Origin: Capronia americana
Lineage: Eukaryota > Ascomycota > Eurotiomycetes > Chaetothyriales > Herpotrichiellaceae
Reading direction: 5' to 3'
Assembly: GCA_016110215.1 (NCBI GenBank)
Contig: JADWQD010000027.1
Location: 1-64,000 of the forward strand
DNA length: 64,000 nt
Positions 1-10,193 of this stretch are shown here, one piece after another. Below the pieces are notes generated by a model. That model was not told the origin of the DNA, did not search any database, and worked only from the letters and a program-made list of their open reading frames with translations. Both the position numbers and the translations under genes were made by a program. The first letter of the stretch is position 1, and every line of letters begins with the position of its first letter.

Positions 1-480
1 TATTTTCTTTAAGTTTAGCCTCTTAAAGACTAAATTATAATAAAAAATAATATTTATTATTATATAATTCTTTATTTAATAATTTTAAAGCTATATTTTA
101 ATTTACTATATTTATTTTATATTATATTCTTTATCTTTTTATTAAAGTTTTATAAATTTAATAAAAAATTTATAATATAATAAAATATATATTATTTAAA
201 TTATATATATTAAGTTTTTTACTATAATAAATATAAAAACTATAAAATTTATATAAGAGTTAATTATATATTAAGAATAAAAATATATTAAGACTTTAAA
301 AGTTATTTATATATAGTATATAGACTTTATATATCTTCTCTTTAACTCTCTTTAACTTTTAAATTAAGTTATATAGCGCCTATAGATAATTAATATACTT
401 ACTATTAAATACTAGTAAACCCCGCCCCTAATACTACTCGCGGAATTTACTACCTATATAAACTATATTTATAGACTATA
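1..480. repeat. AT-rich, RIP-like block
   Basis: The first ~420 bases are almost entirely A and T, with scattered C/G and no open frame of note. Composition then shifts over ~60 bases to normal sequence. In Pezizomycotina such blocks are usually old transposon copies mutated by RIP (C-to-T on both strands). No recognisable element survives, so the repeat family cannot be named. Confidence 0.7.
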
Positions 481-1015
481 TAATCAGGATAAGCCAGATT
501 ATAAGTACCTCCGGAGCTTATCCAGTCGCCTCTTTCGCCGAACGGTTTCGAGCTTAATCATGTATTCGATTGGACGGTTCGAGAGTTTAAAAGGCACTCA
601 AATATAAATCATCCATATCCTGTGCCCTGTCCTAACGTTGGGGAGCACAAGATGCAGCGGGCCCCTGCAGGCAGACGTGACCGAAAGAGGAGACGTCGAA
701 GAAGAGCTGATGCGAAGGGATTATAGCGTGATAATCTCTTCGACTGGACGATTCGGGAATTCCAGAGGCTGGGGCCCTTACGCCCAAGAGCCGCTGACAT
801 CGAAAGATGTGGACGAGAAGGCGAGGGACACCACGAAGCCATCAAGTTGTGGAGTCCAGGTTGTGACTAGGGCAAATGCGTCGAAAGAGATGATCCTGCA
901 TTCTCCAACCGGTACGCATTTAAGGTTTACATTCTCTTGTCTGCCGTAGTCTTCAAGTTGCGGCCTGGAGAAAGTGTGAGAGAAGGGAGAAACCCAAAAG
1001 CCATAAAGCTGTCAA
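481..1015. other. Gene-free stretch next to the AT-rich block
   Basis: Base composition is normal. Short frames on both strands look like chance. An 8-bp inverted pair (GGATAAGC / GCTTATCC, near 487 and 518) lies just beyond the AT-rich edge and could be a remnant of a transposon end, but this is weak. The far end abuts the 3' end of the kinase-like gene. Confidence 0.3.
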
Positions 1016-2214
1016 TCAGGGTTTTCCAATCCCGTTTGACTCTCTGAGTACTGCAACGAAAGCCTCTATCGTCATCTTCCCGCTCTCTACATCATCCGGC
1101 AGGCACTCCATCCTCTCCACCATCTCATTATACCTGTCTAGTTCCGCTAGCTTCCGTTCCGTGAACCATCTTGCCTCCTTTCTGTGGTGGCCCTCCTCCA
1201 GCTCCTTCCACCGCTCAGGCCCGAGGCGCGCCTGAAGTTGCGTGAAGGGTAGGCTATCCGGGTGATTGAACCCCCACGACAGCAACATGTCCAGCCACAT
1301 GCTCCCTGACTCCTCAAAGTGCCTCACCAGGCGAGATAGGTCCATAGCTTGCTGGCCTGGCATCCGCGCCTCCTCTTCCTCGAGCATGGTCTTAAACACG
1401 TCCAGGTTCCGGAGTCCGCCGCTTCTAACGCCTGAACAACCTCGGTCATAGAATTGAAGGTGCCATGCCAGCAGCCTCGCATCAGTTGGCTCAATGGTAG
1501 ATTTGTGATATCTGGAAATTGGTTTTCTTCGTATAGTTGTTCGACAAGGTGTGACCGATTATTGAATTCTTTGAATTCATGGTAGGGGTGTCTGCCGGTC
1601 AGGATTTCGTATACCACACAACCAAACGCGAAAATATCAGTTTGCTTGCTTACTTCCGGTGTTGATCGTCGATAATTATACCACTGATAGCAGGAGCCAT
1701 GCTCTCCACCATCAATACTGGCACCTCCGAAGTCAATCAATTTCAGGCAATCGGATCCCATCAATACCGTCAGGCCAGAGGCTCTTGTCAACATCATATT
1801 GTAGCATCCAACATCGGCTTGGACAATGCCCTTTTCATGTGCGTATCTTATACCCTCTGCAGCCTGCCTCAACCAGCGAAGTTTCCTATGCAATGGAATC
1901 TTGTCCGCACTCGATTTTTGATACATCTCCCGAAGGGGCTCCCCTCGTTCCAGAATTATGGATCCATCTTTCAGACTACCCAGATAGCTCGCAATATTTG
2001 GATGTGAGCCGAGACGTGCATATGCTTGACGCTCACGCTCAGCATCACTCTCTTCACCCTCAAAGTATTGTTTTACAATTCTTCTCTTGTCGATCCCGTA
2101 AATGAGGCCCGATCCGCCGGCCGTGATGTATTGTCGTTCCTTGTACGAAGAGATCGTCGAAAATCTGCGCGTGTCTGAGGGAAAAGCCAATCGAGGCTTG
2201 TGGTTGAAGCACAT
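1016..2214 (-). CDS. Divergent Ser/Thr protein kinase, frame broken near 1400
   Basis: This is a eukaryotic-type kinase domain. Counting from the ATG at 2214, it shows a glycine loop (AGGSGLIYG), a VAIK-like lysine (RIVKQY, ~K48), a catalytic loop in which HRD is replaced by QAD (VQADVGCYNM, ~D134, N139), a magnesium-binding IDFGG (~D161) and an APE-like TPEVSKQTDIFAFG. Catalytic Asp, Asn and Lys are kept, so activity is possible. The kinase frame stops at 1324. A second clearly coding frame (acidic, helical, ending at 1016) overlaps it and would continue the protein after a one-base shift around 1395-1425. No GT-AG pair I tried restores the frame, so it is a frameshift, a sequence error or an unusual splice. 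The open frame extends upstream to 2301 without an ATG; an upstream exon starting at ATG 2324 is possible. Confidence 0.6.
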
Positions 2215-2324
2215 CGCATCGCAATCAAAGTAGTTGCGGAAGCTAGGTACCGGAAAATAACGGGCGGTTTCCCCAAAACTTTTGCTCGGCGCGCTACGCA
2301 CTCACGTGATCTCGCGTCACCCAT

Positions 2325-3537
2325 AGTGTCATTAGGCTTGTGTGCCTGCCGCAGGGGACCGACCTGGCATCCGTTGGTCCTCTCGCCCTAGCCTCTACGT
2401 CAATGTCCCTTCTTTTGAATAAGCCTTGTAAACAAAGTTGGTTGCGAAGGATAGCTATAAAATGTTTGAGTTTATATATGCCAACTCTTAGGCCTTATAA
2501 TCTGTTTGCTCTTTTGCTCCGCTGCTCTGCTGCACAGAGCACCGGAGTATGCAGAGCAGCAGATCAATCACTTAGCTACTTTTGTGAGCATCGTCAACGA
2601 GGCTGCTTCCATATCCTTCGGCTGTCTCCCTCTGCTGACCGCGACCGAGGTAGCGGATAGGCCGCATCACCAACTCAACTTCAAAACTCTCTAGCTAATT
2701 AGTGTCCACCTATCATATATTTAGTACACGTGTCAGAAAAGTAAATCGAACGACTTACCGTCAAAGTCTTGTAAACTTGGACCGATATGCCTGAATCGCG
2801 ACACCCTTGGCATGGTCCACCCTTCGTGGAAGGAAGTACGTCGAGAGTTGGGTCGTGCGTCATTTGGCTGCAAGGAGGCCCGGGTTGCGGCTTAGCCGGG
2901 CATCTCTTGCGTAGCTTTCTCAGTATCTGATGTCGCTGTGGCGTGTCATTGACCTGTCGTTGGCATTGCGTGTGCTCTTGAATTGATTCACCGAAAGTGC
3001 ACATAGCGCTGTGATCACAATGTTATAATGTATCAACCACTGACTAGAGGAAGGAAAGATGACGGTACGATGAAGACGTTTAATTTTCAGATGATACAAT
3101 GAGATTTGAAGAGATATGGCTGATGTAAGTGGTCTTCGGGTTTCCTCACTCTCTGTGTGGAATCTAAGTTACAACAGATCGATTGACTTCAAACTTTTCG
3201 CTCCGATTAAAGGATCAGAACTTCTTGTGGGCATCCTTTATAACCTTGGTGCTGATGGGAGGGTTGATGGTAGAACCCTGAGCAAGGTATCTAAAAATGC
3301 ACCAACCTCGAACAAGCCTTGCAAAGGCACGTTTTCGGTTAGTGAGATCGTTAGGAACGCAGGTCCAATCACTGCGAGACACAATTTCACTTCCAACCGA
3401 ACTGCCCCTCAACTGAACTGCCCCTCAACCGAACTGCATCTCAACCGAACTGCATTCCAACCCAGCTGCCCCCCAACCCAACTGTCTTTCAACCCAACTG
3501 CCCTTCCAACCCGAACTGCCTCCCACACAAGCTGTCA
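2325..3537. other. Spacer without a supported gene
   Basis: Only short, unrecognised frames on both strands. Positions 3405-3530 hold the repeat listed separately. A frame at 3116-3559 is open, but its C-terminal part is just the translated repeat, so it is not called as a gene. Confidence 0.3.
3405..3530 (+). repeat. Degenerate short tandem repeat (AACTGCCCCTCAACCG-like)
   Basis: About eight imperfect units of 15-18 bases follow each other, each with a core like CAACCGAACTGC or CAACCCAACTGC. The units differ at several positions and in length. The array ends just before the ATG of the two-exon gene at 3538, so it sits in that gene's 5' flank. Confidence 0.75.
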
Positions 3538-4511
3538 ATGGTTGCAATGGCTTCCATAAACGATCTCTTTGTGCACCCTGAGAGTTTAAGTGATATGAAG
3601 AAGACTTTGGACTACCAAATCAAGATGGTCGAGGCGCTTGAGCACGCAAATGATCGGCTTTCAAAGACAAAATCTCTGGACTCTAATACCCTTGCAAAGT
3701 GCGGTGTTTTTATACAATACGTCAACAAATCCGACCCTACCAGCAACTTCTGTTCAGAAGTCTCGAAACTAAACTTAAATGAACTGGCATTCTCACTGAT
3801 TAGTTTTGAAGAAAGGCGGCTGAAAACAATACTCGACTTATTCAAGGCCTCCGATATCAGGAAGTATATCGAAAAGCAGAAGATCAAATGCCTCCATCGT
3901 TCTGAAATCTTTACGAGAATCAAATACATATTGTCGGGATGCGAGGGAAGCAGATTTGATGATATCTATGGGGCTGTGCTCCAAACGAGGAATTCAAGCG
4001 AGCCCGACATGGCCAGGCACGAAGGTAAAGTCAAACTTGAATGATCCACAACAACTACTTACAACTACTTACTATCTGCCGCTTAGAACCTGAACCGAGA
4101 ACTGCAGCTGAAGAACCCAACGCCTTGAAACTACTAGGGGTACGTCGGGAGAGCCTCAAGAATGTGCTCATCGAACATATTGCGAACGCTGCTCACTTGA
4201 TGACTGTTGAGTCAAGATATCCTCGAGGGACACGTGGCGATGCCTTCATCTCCTTTGATCTCGAATCAGACAGAGGTCCTGTTGCCGCATTACTTGACGC
4301 ATTCCTTGATCGAGATAATCCGGTCGCTGACATTCCTGAAGTATTTGGCCATACTGTTGCCAGTGCTATTGATCAGTGTGACCTCCGGAATTGGGAGAAA
4401 CAAAAGGGCTTAGTGGACACAACGAACTGTGTGAAGGTGAAGGTGATATATCATGTTGACCTTCGTATATATGATGATGATGCTACTCTTGCTAAAATCC
4501 TTCATTCATAG
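3538..4511 (+). CDS. Unrecognised two-exon gene
   Basis: Exon 1 is 3538-4024 and exon 2 is 4087-4511. A 62-nt intron (GTAAAG...CTTAG) joins them in phase and leaves an intact 303-residue protein. Without splicing, the first frame ends after 168 codons. The protein is mostly helical and charged, with no signal peptide and no membrane segment. Exon 1 has an EALEHANDRLSK-like helix and a Lys-rich stretch (RKYIEKQKIKCLHR). Exon 2 is more acidic, with a possible beta segment (VKVKVIYHVDLRIYDDD) near the C-terminus. I do not recognise a family. The clean splice join and coding-like composition argue that it is real. An alternative start is the second Met, four codons downstream. Confidence 0.55.
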
Positions 4512-4980
4512 ATGGAGGTACTTCCCTTGATAAACTGTAGCTGAGATATCTTTAGGAAGCTTCATCTTTCCACTGCCCTTAGCTGTCCATACCTCCTCAT
4601 CCCCATCAAAGAAAATAACTTCCTTGCATTCTTTACATAACAATTCTGTCTCGAACCCCTTCGACTTGATGTAATCGATTGGGACATATTTCACGACTCG
4701 TGCTAAGACTGTATCGTCCGCAGAAAGGGGAATCCAGCGGCTTTCCTGTCGGAGTAGGTTAGCATTGAATTTGGCAGAGGCCTTTTAAGACTAGCATACC
4801 AGTTCAGTTGCCGAAATTGGCATCACAACCAAGGAATATGAGTTCACTCCAGTGTCCCAGTATTTGTACCAAAGATTCCTCGTCTTTATCAGATCGTACG
4901 AAGTGACAACGCAGTCTCTTTGTGCAATCTATTCCCAAGAAGAACAATTTTGTGAGTTGGAAGGAGTAAATGTTGATGAA
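4506..4980 (-). CDS. Unrecognised minus-strand coding segments, possibly broken
   Basis: Two stretches look coding on the minus strand. The distal one (4980 to 4804) encodes a segment with KLFFLGIDCTKRLRCHF and ends at a TGA. The proximal one (about 4784 to 4506) includes WIPLSADDTVLARVVKYVP, then a CxxC pair (LLCKECKE), and ends at 4506. A GTATGC donor at 4799 and a CGACAG acceptor near 4744 could join them, but the TGA at 4804-4806 falls before the donor. Either the exon boundaries differ or the gene is broken. No ATG or family was identified. The last six bases overlap the end of the convergent gene at 3538-4511. Confidence 0.35.
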
Positions 4981-5594
4981 GGGTCAGGAGGAGGAGATGA
5001 GATATCGTGATAAGCGGAGAATTGTGGTGCTGCTAGATCATATGTATCACTGATTAGAATCCAATCCTATCCTCTGCGGCCAAAATGCTTTGCACTGCGA
5101 CCGATTCAATTGGGGTCAGCTTGGATTTCAATTGACTCACCCAGTATGATCTCTCCAGGAAGGAAAAACAAGAGGCTTTCAGTCCGGGACAATCATCGGT
5201 CGAAATTCAAGACCTAGCCTTGGATTATATGCAATGTTTGCCAGCGTGTCGTTACATGTTGGCAATGTCGACGTTGGGCGTCAATGAAAACGATACAGAG
5301 TTGTCACATGACATTAGGGGGAAAAGGAGGGGCAACTTCAGATACGGTGAGGTGTAGATTCCAAAAATGCTACAATGACGTAGCCACGCGTGGCTGAACC
5401 GAAGCTTGGCACCTGTCGAGCTGCATCAGTCAGATCGTGGGGTTCGCGGAGAGTTTGGATATATGGAAGAGTTGGGTTCGTGGAGAGACACACACACATA
5501 TAGAGAGGCCGGAAGGAAAGACGTCGTGAGTGTGTCGGCCGAAAGCGGTCTGGCGGCTAGGCGAAGCTGGGGGCCTTTCATGACCGCGACTTGA
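4981..5594. other. Spacer upstream of the truncated HET gene
   Basis: I looked here for the missing N-terminal half of the HET domain (the ALSYxWG region) on the + strand and did not find it. Frames are short. A run of alternating CA occurs near 5488. Nothing else is supported. Confidence 0.35.
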
Positions 5595-7553
5595 TCCCCC
5601 TACTCAGGGTTCGATAGAGTCTGCATCGACCAGAAGGATATTAAGGAGCGTGCTCACCAGGTGATGCTGATGGCGGCGATCTATTCGCAGGCTGAGAGGG
5701 TTTTGTGTTGGCTCGGCGAGGATGATGAAAAGCATGCCGAGTACGCCTTTGGCATGGCACGCAGGATTTCAGAGAAAGTCAAAGGGCGGGTTGGCGATGG
5801 TCAAGCAGAAATCGTTCCGGACGGCCTCGGAGAGTCAATTCCTGGTTTCACTTTGAACCCAGTGGCGAAGTTTCTCTTCTCGCTACAAGATTTCGACCAC
5901 GAACTCCAAGACCCATCAAATGGGAACCACATCACCCAGGTATTTCGAAAACCATGGTTTTATCGCATGTGGATTCGCCAGGAAGTGGGATGGTCCAAGA
6001 TTTCAACTCTTTTGTGTGGCGATTCCGAAGTGGATTGGATATCAATTGATTGTCTACACAAATGGTTCAGTTTAAGAAGCTACCAGAGCAATTCACAGGG
6101 ACCTATCGAGGCTAGACTCATCTTCGGTGACGATTTTCGTGGTCGTTCGAAATCTTTCCTCCAGCTGCTCATCAAGTCCCGCGCATTCCAGTGTTCAGAT
6201 CCTAGGGACAAAGTTTTCGCGTTGCTAGCCCATCCTTCCTCCTACGGGGAGAATCTTCGAGTATTTGAAGGCCTCAAAGACTACACAGCAGAAGCGCGCA
6301 AAATAACATCCAGCGATAACAAGGAGGCTAAGGAGATGGTGATGTTAAAGGCGTTCGGTGAGCTACTCGAAGACTTCAATTCTTTTGTCAGGGAAGGTCG
6401 GGCACTGCCTCGAAACTTGCTCGGCGATTCTCCAGAGAGTCAAGGGGAACGATCATACACAGCTGGCAGCAGTGAACCTCACGATGAGGATGGAGGGGCT
6501 GTGCCGCGCGAAAGCGGCCACGACTCGTTCACAACGTACACACACTTTATGAATCAGCTGAGGATACTGGAGGAGATTGCCGACCCCCGAAACCATGCTG
6601 CAGTTCGAGCGTCAAGTTCTGCGGATCTTACCTGTATAGGTAGCACAGCGATGATTCAGGCTGACTACTCCCGATCGACAACAGAGATTTACAGAGACGT
6701 CGCCTGCACTATCATGGAGAGATCAAATTCGTTGCAATTGCTCAGTGCTGTCCAACACGACCCGGAGATTGGGGGCTTAGAAGAGACGGGTCCTTCGTGG
6801 GTACCTAGATGGGATCTACCCCAGATTCACGAATATCTGGGCCTAAACGATCATGCACTGACAAAATTCAAACCTTGGATCCCTCCAAAGTCCTCTGATC
6901 TTGGAGGGGGTTATTCGGACGATATCTTGATTCTTCAAGGCATTCATGTCGACACAGTGTTGTGTGCAACCGACCCCCTTTCGCCGGAAATCGTCTTCAG
7001 AAATATTGATTCGATGAAGCTATTCAAAGATATTATTGCCTTCGACCAGTCGTCCCAACTGACCAATGGCCTTCATAGTGTTGAGACCTACTACCGAACC
7101 CTCACAGCAAACAACCTTTTAGGGGACATTATCGGCAGCATGCTTGGTAATTTCCGCCCGGAAACGCTGTGGAGTGGCTTTGCCGCGATGTGGGTTGATC
7201 TTTATAACGACGACCAGGCTACGAACAATGTGGGCGAGTCCGGCGATCCGAGAATCTTCCGCGTTCCAGAACTTGAGGAGGAAGCCAAGTCGGGGAGTAA
7301 GAAGGATTTTCTCTTAATGGCGCATGCCGTCTCCCATGGCCGCCGGGTGTTCTACACGGAAAAAGGATACCTAGGGCTCGGCCCGAAGGCTCTTCAGAAA
7401 GGCGACAGGGTTTATATCTTGCCTTTTGCAGTACCCTTTGTAATGCGACCCAAAGATGACTATCTCCTCTTGGTAGGAGAGTGTTACGTCGACGGTATGA
7501 TGAACGGAGAAGAGATGGATGAGTCTAAGATAACGCAGATTGAACTCCATTGA
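5595..7553 (+). CDS. HET-domain (heterokaryon incompatibility) protein, 5'-truncated
   Basis: HET proteins act in fungal non-self recognition and can trigger cell death after hyphal fusion. The frame opens after a TGA at 5592-5594 and enters the middle of a HET domain: FDRVCIDQKDIKERAHQ (the usual CINQ..ERxxQV motif), then AAIYSQAERVLCWLGEDDE and FRKPWFYRMWIRQE, followed by CG at the domain end. The C-terminal tail of ~450 residues ends with the typical LLVGECYVDGMMNGE motif. The domain's first half (ALSYxWG, about 60-80 residues) is absent. The first in-frame ATG is at 5664, inside the motif. A TACTCAG acceptor-like site at 5600-5607 could mean an upstream exon, but I found none within 600 bases. 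A truncated, probably non-functional or reassigned allele is the simplest reading. Confidence 0.75.
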   Translation, partial: SPYSGFDRVCIDQKDIKERAHQVMLMAAIYSQAERVLCWLGEDDEKHAEYAFGMARRISEKVKGRVGDGQAEIVPDGLGESIPGFTLNPVAKFLFSLQDFDHELQDPSNGNHITQVFRKPWFYRMWIRQEVGWSKISTLLCGDSEVDWISIDCLHKWFSLRSYQSNSQGPIEARLIFGDDFRGRSKSFLQLLIKSRAFQCSDPRDKVFALLAHPSSYGENLRVFEGLKDYTAEARKITSSDNKEAKEMVMLKAFGELLEDFNSFVREGRALPRNLLGDSPESQGERSYTAGSSEPHDEDGGAVPRESGHDSFTTYTHFMNQLRILEEIADPRNHAAVRASSSADLTCIGSTAMIQADYSRSTTEIYRDVACTIMERSNSLQLLSAVQHDPEIGGLEETGPSWVPRWDLPQIHEYLGLNDHALTKFKPWIPPKSSDLGGGYSDDILILQGIHVDTVLCATDPLSPEIVFRNIDSMKLFKDIIAFDQSSQLTNGLHSVETYYRTLTANNLLGDIIGSMLGNFRPETLWSGFAAMWVDLYNDDQATNNVGESGDPRIFRVPELEEEAKSGSKKDFLLMAHAVSHGRRVFYTEKGYLGLGPKALQKGDRVYILPFAVPFVMRPKDDYLLLVGECYVDGMMNGEEMDESKITQIELH

Positions 7554-8102
7554 ACTCTATATTTCATTTTACATATACGGAGTATCGTGGAAAGGAAGCA
7601 TGGTTCAATGACCCACCTACTGCTAAAGAGCCTTCCTTCTGAGGGCAGATTGCCAGCTCTTTCCCTACTCGGGGAGGTGATTATCTTACAATTCGGTCAT
7701 CTCTACTCCGTCCGAGGGTAGATGATGGGCCGCGTCGATCTACTCCGTCAAGCCACTCTTTGCCCACTCTATCGAGCAAACCCGAACTCCACGCCCGTCA
7801 TCCTGTCTATCTCCAGAAGCCAAGGATACTAGATCATCTTTCTTTCGTGATTGTCTAGCTTTCATTGTCCTAGGGCAAGGCCAATCCCGGTTCGTAATGC
7901 CCCCCAGGCCAACGCTACTAAGGTGTACTCGTTGCATTTGATATATAAGTACCAACTATCCCTTCCTGCTCCTGTAGTAATCTCGTTCCATTTGATACAT
8001 AAGTAAGTACCCCCTCTCCTATCCCGTAAGTCATCTCGTCCCATTTGATACATAAGTACCCCCTCTCCTATCCCGTAAGTCATCTCGTTCCCACATCCCC
8101 TA
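7554..8102. other. Spacer between the HET and Hv1 genes, carrying a minisatellite
   Basis: This is the 3' flank of two convergent genes. It holds the ~48-bp tandem repeat described separately and no supported coding frame. Confidence 0.4.
7925..8092. repeat. Minisatellite, ~48-bp unit, about 3 copies
   Basis: The unit reads roughly CATTTGATACATAAGTACC, then CCCTCTCCTATCCCGTAAGT, then CATCTCGT. The last two copies are nearly identical; the first (from 7927) is diverged and one copy carries an extra AAGT. It lies just downstream of the stop of the proton channel gene, in its 3' flank. Confidence 0.85.
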
Positions 8103-9151
8103 TCAGGCACGTCCGTCCGCATGCTCGTCCGCAGCATCTCCCCCACGCAATCTCAACCTCAACTGCATCTGCAATTGCTCGTTGTCCTTGAGGGCGTCGT
8201 CCTTCTGCTTCTCCAACCCTTCGATCCGCTCCTGCAGCTCGGCCAGCTGGTCTTCCGCGCCAGAGGAGAACTCCTCGATGATCTTGAAGACGCGCCACAG
8301 ACGGAGCACCACGACGAGGGAGCCGGCTTCTTCGAGCGGGCCGGCGCGCAGGACGAGGTCGATGACGAAGGCCGTGATGATGACGAGGGCGTCGAATGTG
8401 TGGAAGGGGGTGGCGAAGTAGCTTGGAAGGACACGTGCGTCAGATGTTTATATATCATGTATGTGGCTTGAGGGGTGTTGGGTTGTATTGGTGTCGTGCA
8501 AAGAAAGATGCAATGGAATGAAATCGAATGAAATGAAACGAAATGGCAGAGTTGACTTACTGGAATCCGAAGGCGAAGACACTGCCTAACAATTCGGCCA
8601 TCTGTGGTTCAGGTTAGCTTTCTTATTAGGACATACTCGTGCGAGGAGATTCCAAGCCTGGTGCAATACCCCCTAGTTCTGTCGAGATAGGACGAGGAGG
8701 CTGGCTGGCTGGATGGCCGGCCCACACCAAGTACGGGAAACACCGGCCTCAACGGATCATCAGGAAGACTTACGAACAAACATGAAAATACCAGACTCAT
8801 GTATCCCAGCACGTCATTCACTCCGCGCCACGAGTGCAAATCAAACCCCTCGTCCCCGCCGTGCTCGCATATGTGCAAGCTGACCAGGAAATCCGCAAAG
8901 ATGCAGGAAATGTCCGCCGCGACCAAAACAATCACGAAATAGTGGCCCCATTTCGAGGACAAGAAGCGCTGCAGATTGTGTCGCAGGCCCCAGACCCAGG
9001 AGTCTGTGCCGTGGATCTTCTGCACGTGGCAGGCGATGAAGTCCTCGGATCGTTGGAGCGCTGTGATGAACCGTCGGTCTGAAGGGAGGAGGGGTGCCAG
9101 TGGTGTGTTTGGTGTGCTTTGTATGAGAGGTCGGAGCTCTGGGTCGGCCAT
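8103..9151 (-). CDS. Hv1: Voltage-gated proton channel, Hv1 type
   Basis: Hv1 is a four-helix voltage-sensor protein that conducts H+ without a separate pore. Three exons join in phase: 9151-8774, a 41-nt exon 8601-8561, and 8421-8103, giving 245 residues. S1 carries the selectivity aspartate (FVIVLVAADISCIFADF, D80). S2 has the conserved glutamate (LFMAELLGS, E129). S3 has two aspartates (HTFDALVIITAFVIDLV, D150, D161). S4 reads VVVLRLWRVFKIIEEF, so the three gating positions are R180, R183 and K186, where animal Hv1 has Arg at the third. A heptad-rich coiled coil follows (AEDQLAELQERIEGLEKQKD, ~198-225), as in dimeric Hv1, then a short Arg/Asp-rich tail. The N-terminus is cytosolic, with no signal peptide. 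Likely in the plasma membrane, but location is inferred. The second intron carries GAAAT-type repeats. Confidence 0.9.
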
Positions 9152-10193
9152 TGTGGTATTGGTGTGAGTGAATGAACGTATGAGGCGCCGGTGGGGGAAA
9201 TATGCTTATCGCGCTACTTGTGCTGGAAGTTGTTCTCAGTTGGAGGTGGACAACATTACGTGAACTCTCGGTATAAACTCTTCACGCCGGGAGATCTCGG
9301 CCAGAGATCAACGCGCAGCACGCTGGGCCGCCGTGCTTATATCAATATCAAACTTTGGAGGGCTTGATGAGATGGCTCGCCACAGGAAGTTGCTTGGGTC
9401 TTGCTCTTTATCTTTCTGCTCGAGTTACCGATGGATCGCGTGCGTGGCTCCAGAACCGTGAAAAGAATTGCAGGAATGGGGAGGATCTGAAGGACGGTGA
9501 GTAAACTGGTTAGCTGTGTCTAGGATAAATCACGGATCGCATAATATCTTGAGGCGAGTTATGCCATTGCGCGAGTCTGCATTGATTCGCGGAGATGATT
9601 TCCGGCCAGAAAGAAGGTCAATGACGTCGTTTTTCGATTCGATCGTCCAGTGCCGGAGATCGAAGAGCATGATTTAATCCTCTGTTGACCTAGTGAGACG
9701 CTCATCGGCAAGGGTGGCCTTGACTTAGGCACGACTTCGGGGACGAAGTGGTCATGCAGCGGAGTAGGATATAACAACAGGTGGATGGCAACGTTTCAGG
9801 GAGGGCCAAATGCCCGAAAGCGCGTGCGCGTGCGCGTGCGTAGCTAGCTCGAGTATCCTTTACACTGTGCGAGTCAAGAGCTTAGGCTAAGCAATGCTGC
9901 TAACGAAGTGCCGGATTCAGACGTGGCCGCTACAAACCAACTTGTTCCATATGGAATGGATATCGTAAGAACAGGGAAATTTTTCATGGAGTTTAGGATT
10001 CCGACACCGTCACGTTTTGTTCCATTGGAGGCCAATGAAGGCTGCAAGCTGATACCGATGTTCAAGGAAAGCCATGGCTGCAGACTTTTAAGAATAACAT
10101 CCGTTAATCCTTTCCACAGCAAGCCACGCCATAAAAGTCCACATTATTTGCCTATCGTTGCGTCAAACAGCTCAGTATTGTCCACGCCATGGC
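9152..10193. other. Upstream region of Hv1 and 3' flank of the mannosyltransferase gene
   Basis: No supported gene. An alternating GCGCGTGCGCGTGCG tract lies at about 9818-9840 next to an AGCTAGCT palindrome; this purine-pyrimidine run could form Z-DNA. The few short frames are not conserved-looking. Confidence 0.4.

Noticed and set aside
3116..3559. 147-codon + strand frame ending in NRTA/PTQL repeats
   Set aside because: Its C-terminal half is only the translated tandem repeat, and the upstream part has no recognisable content.
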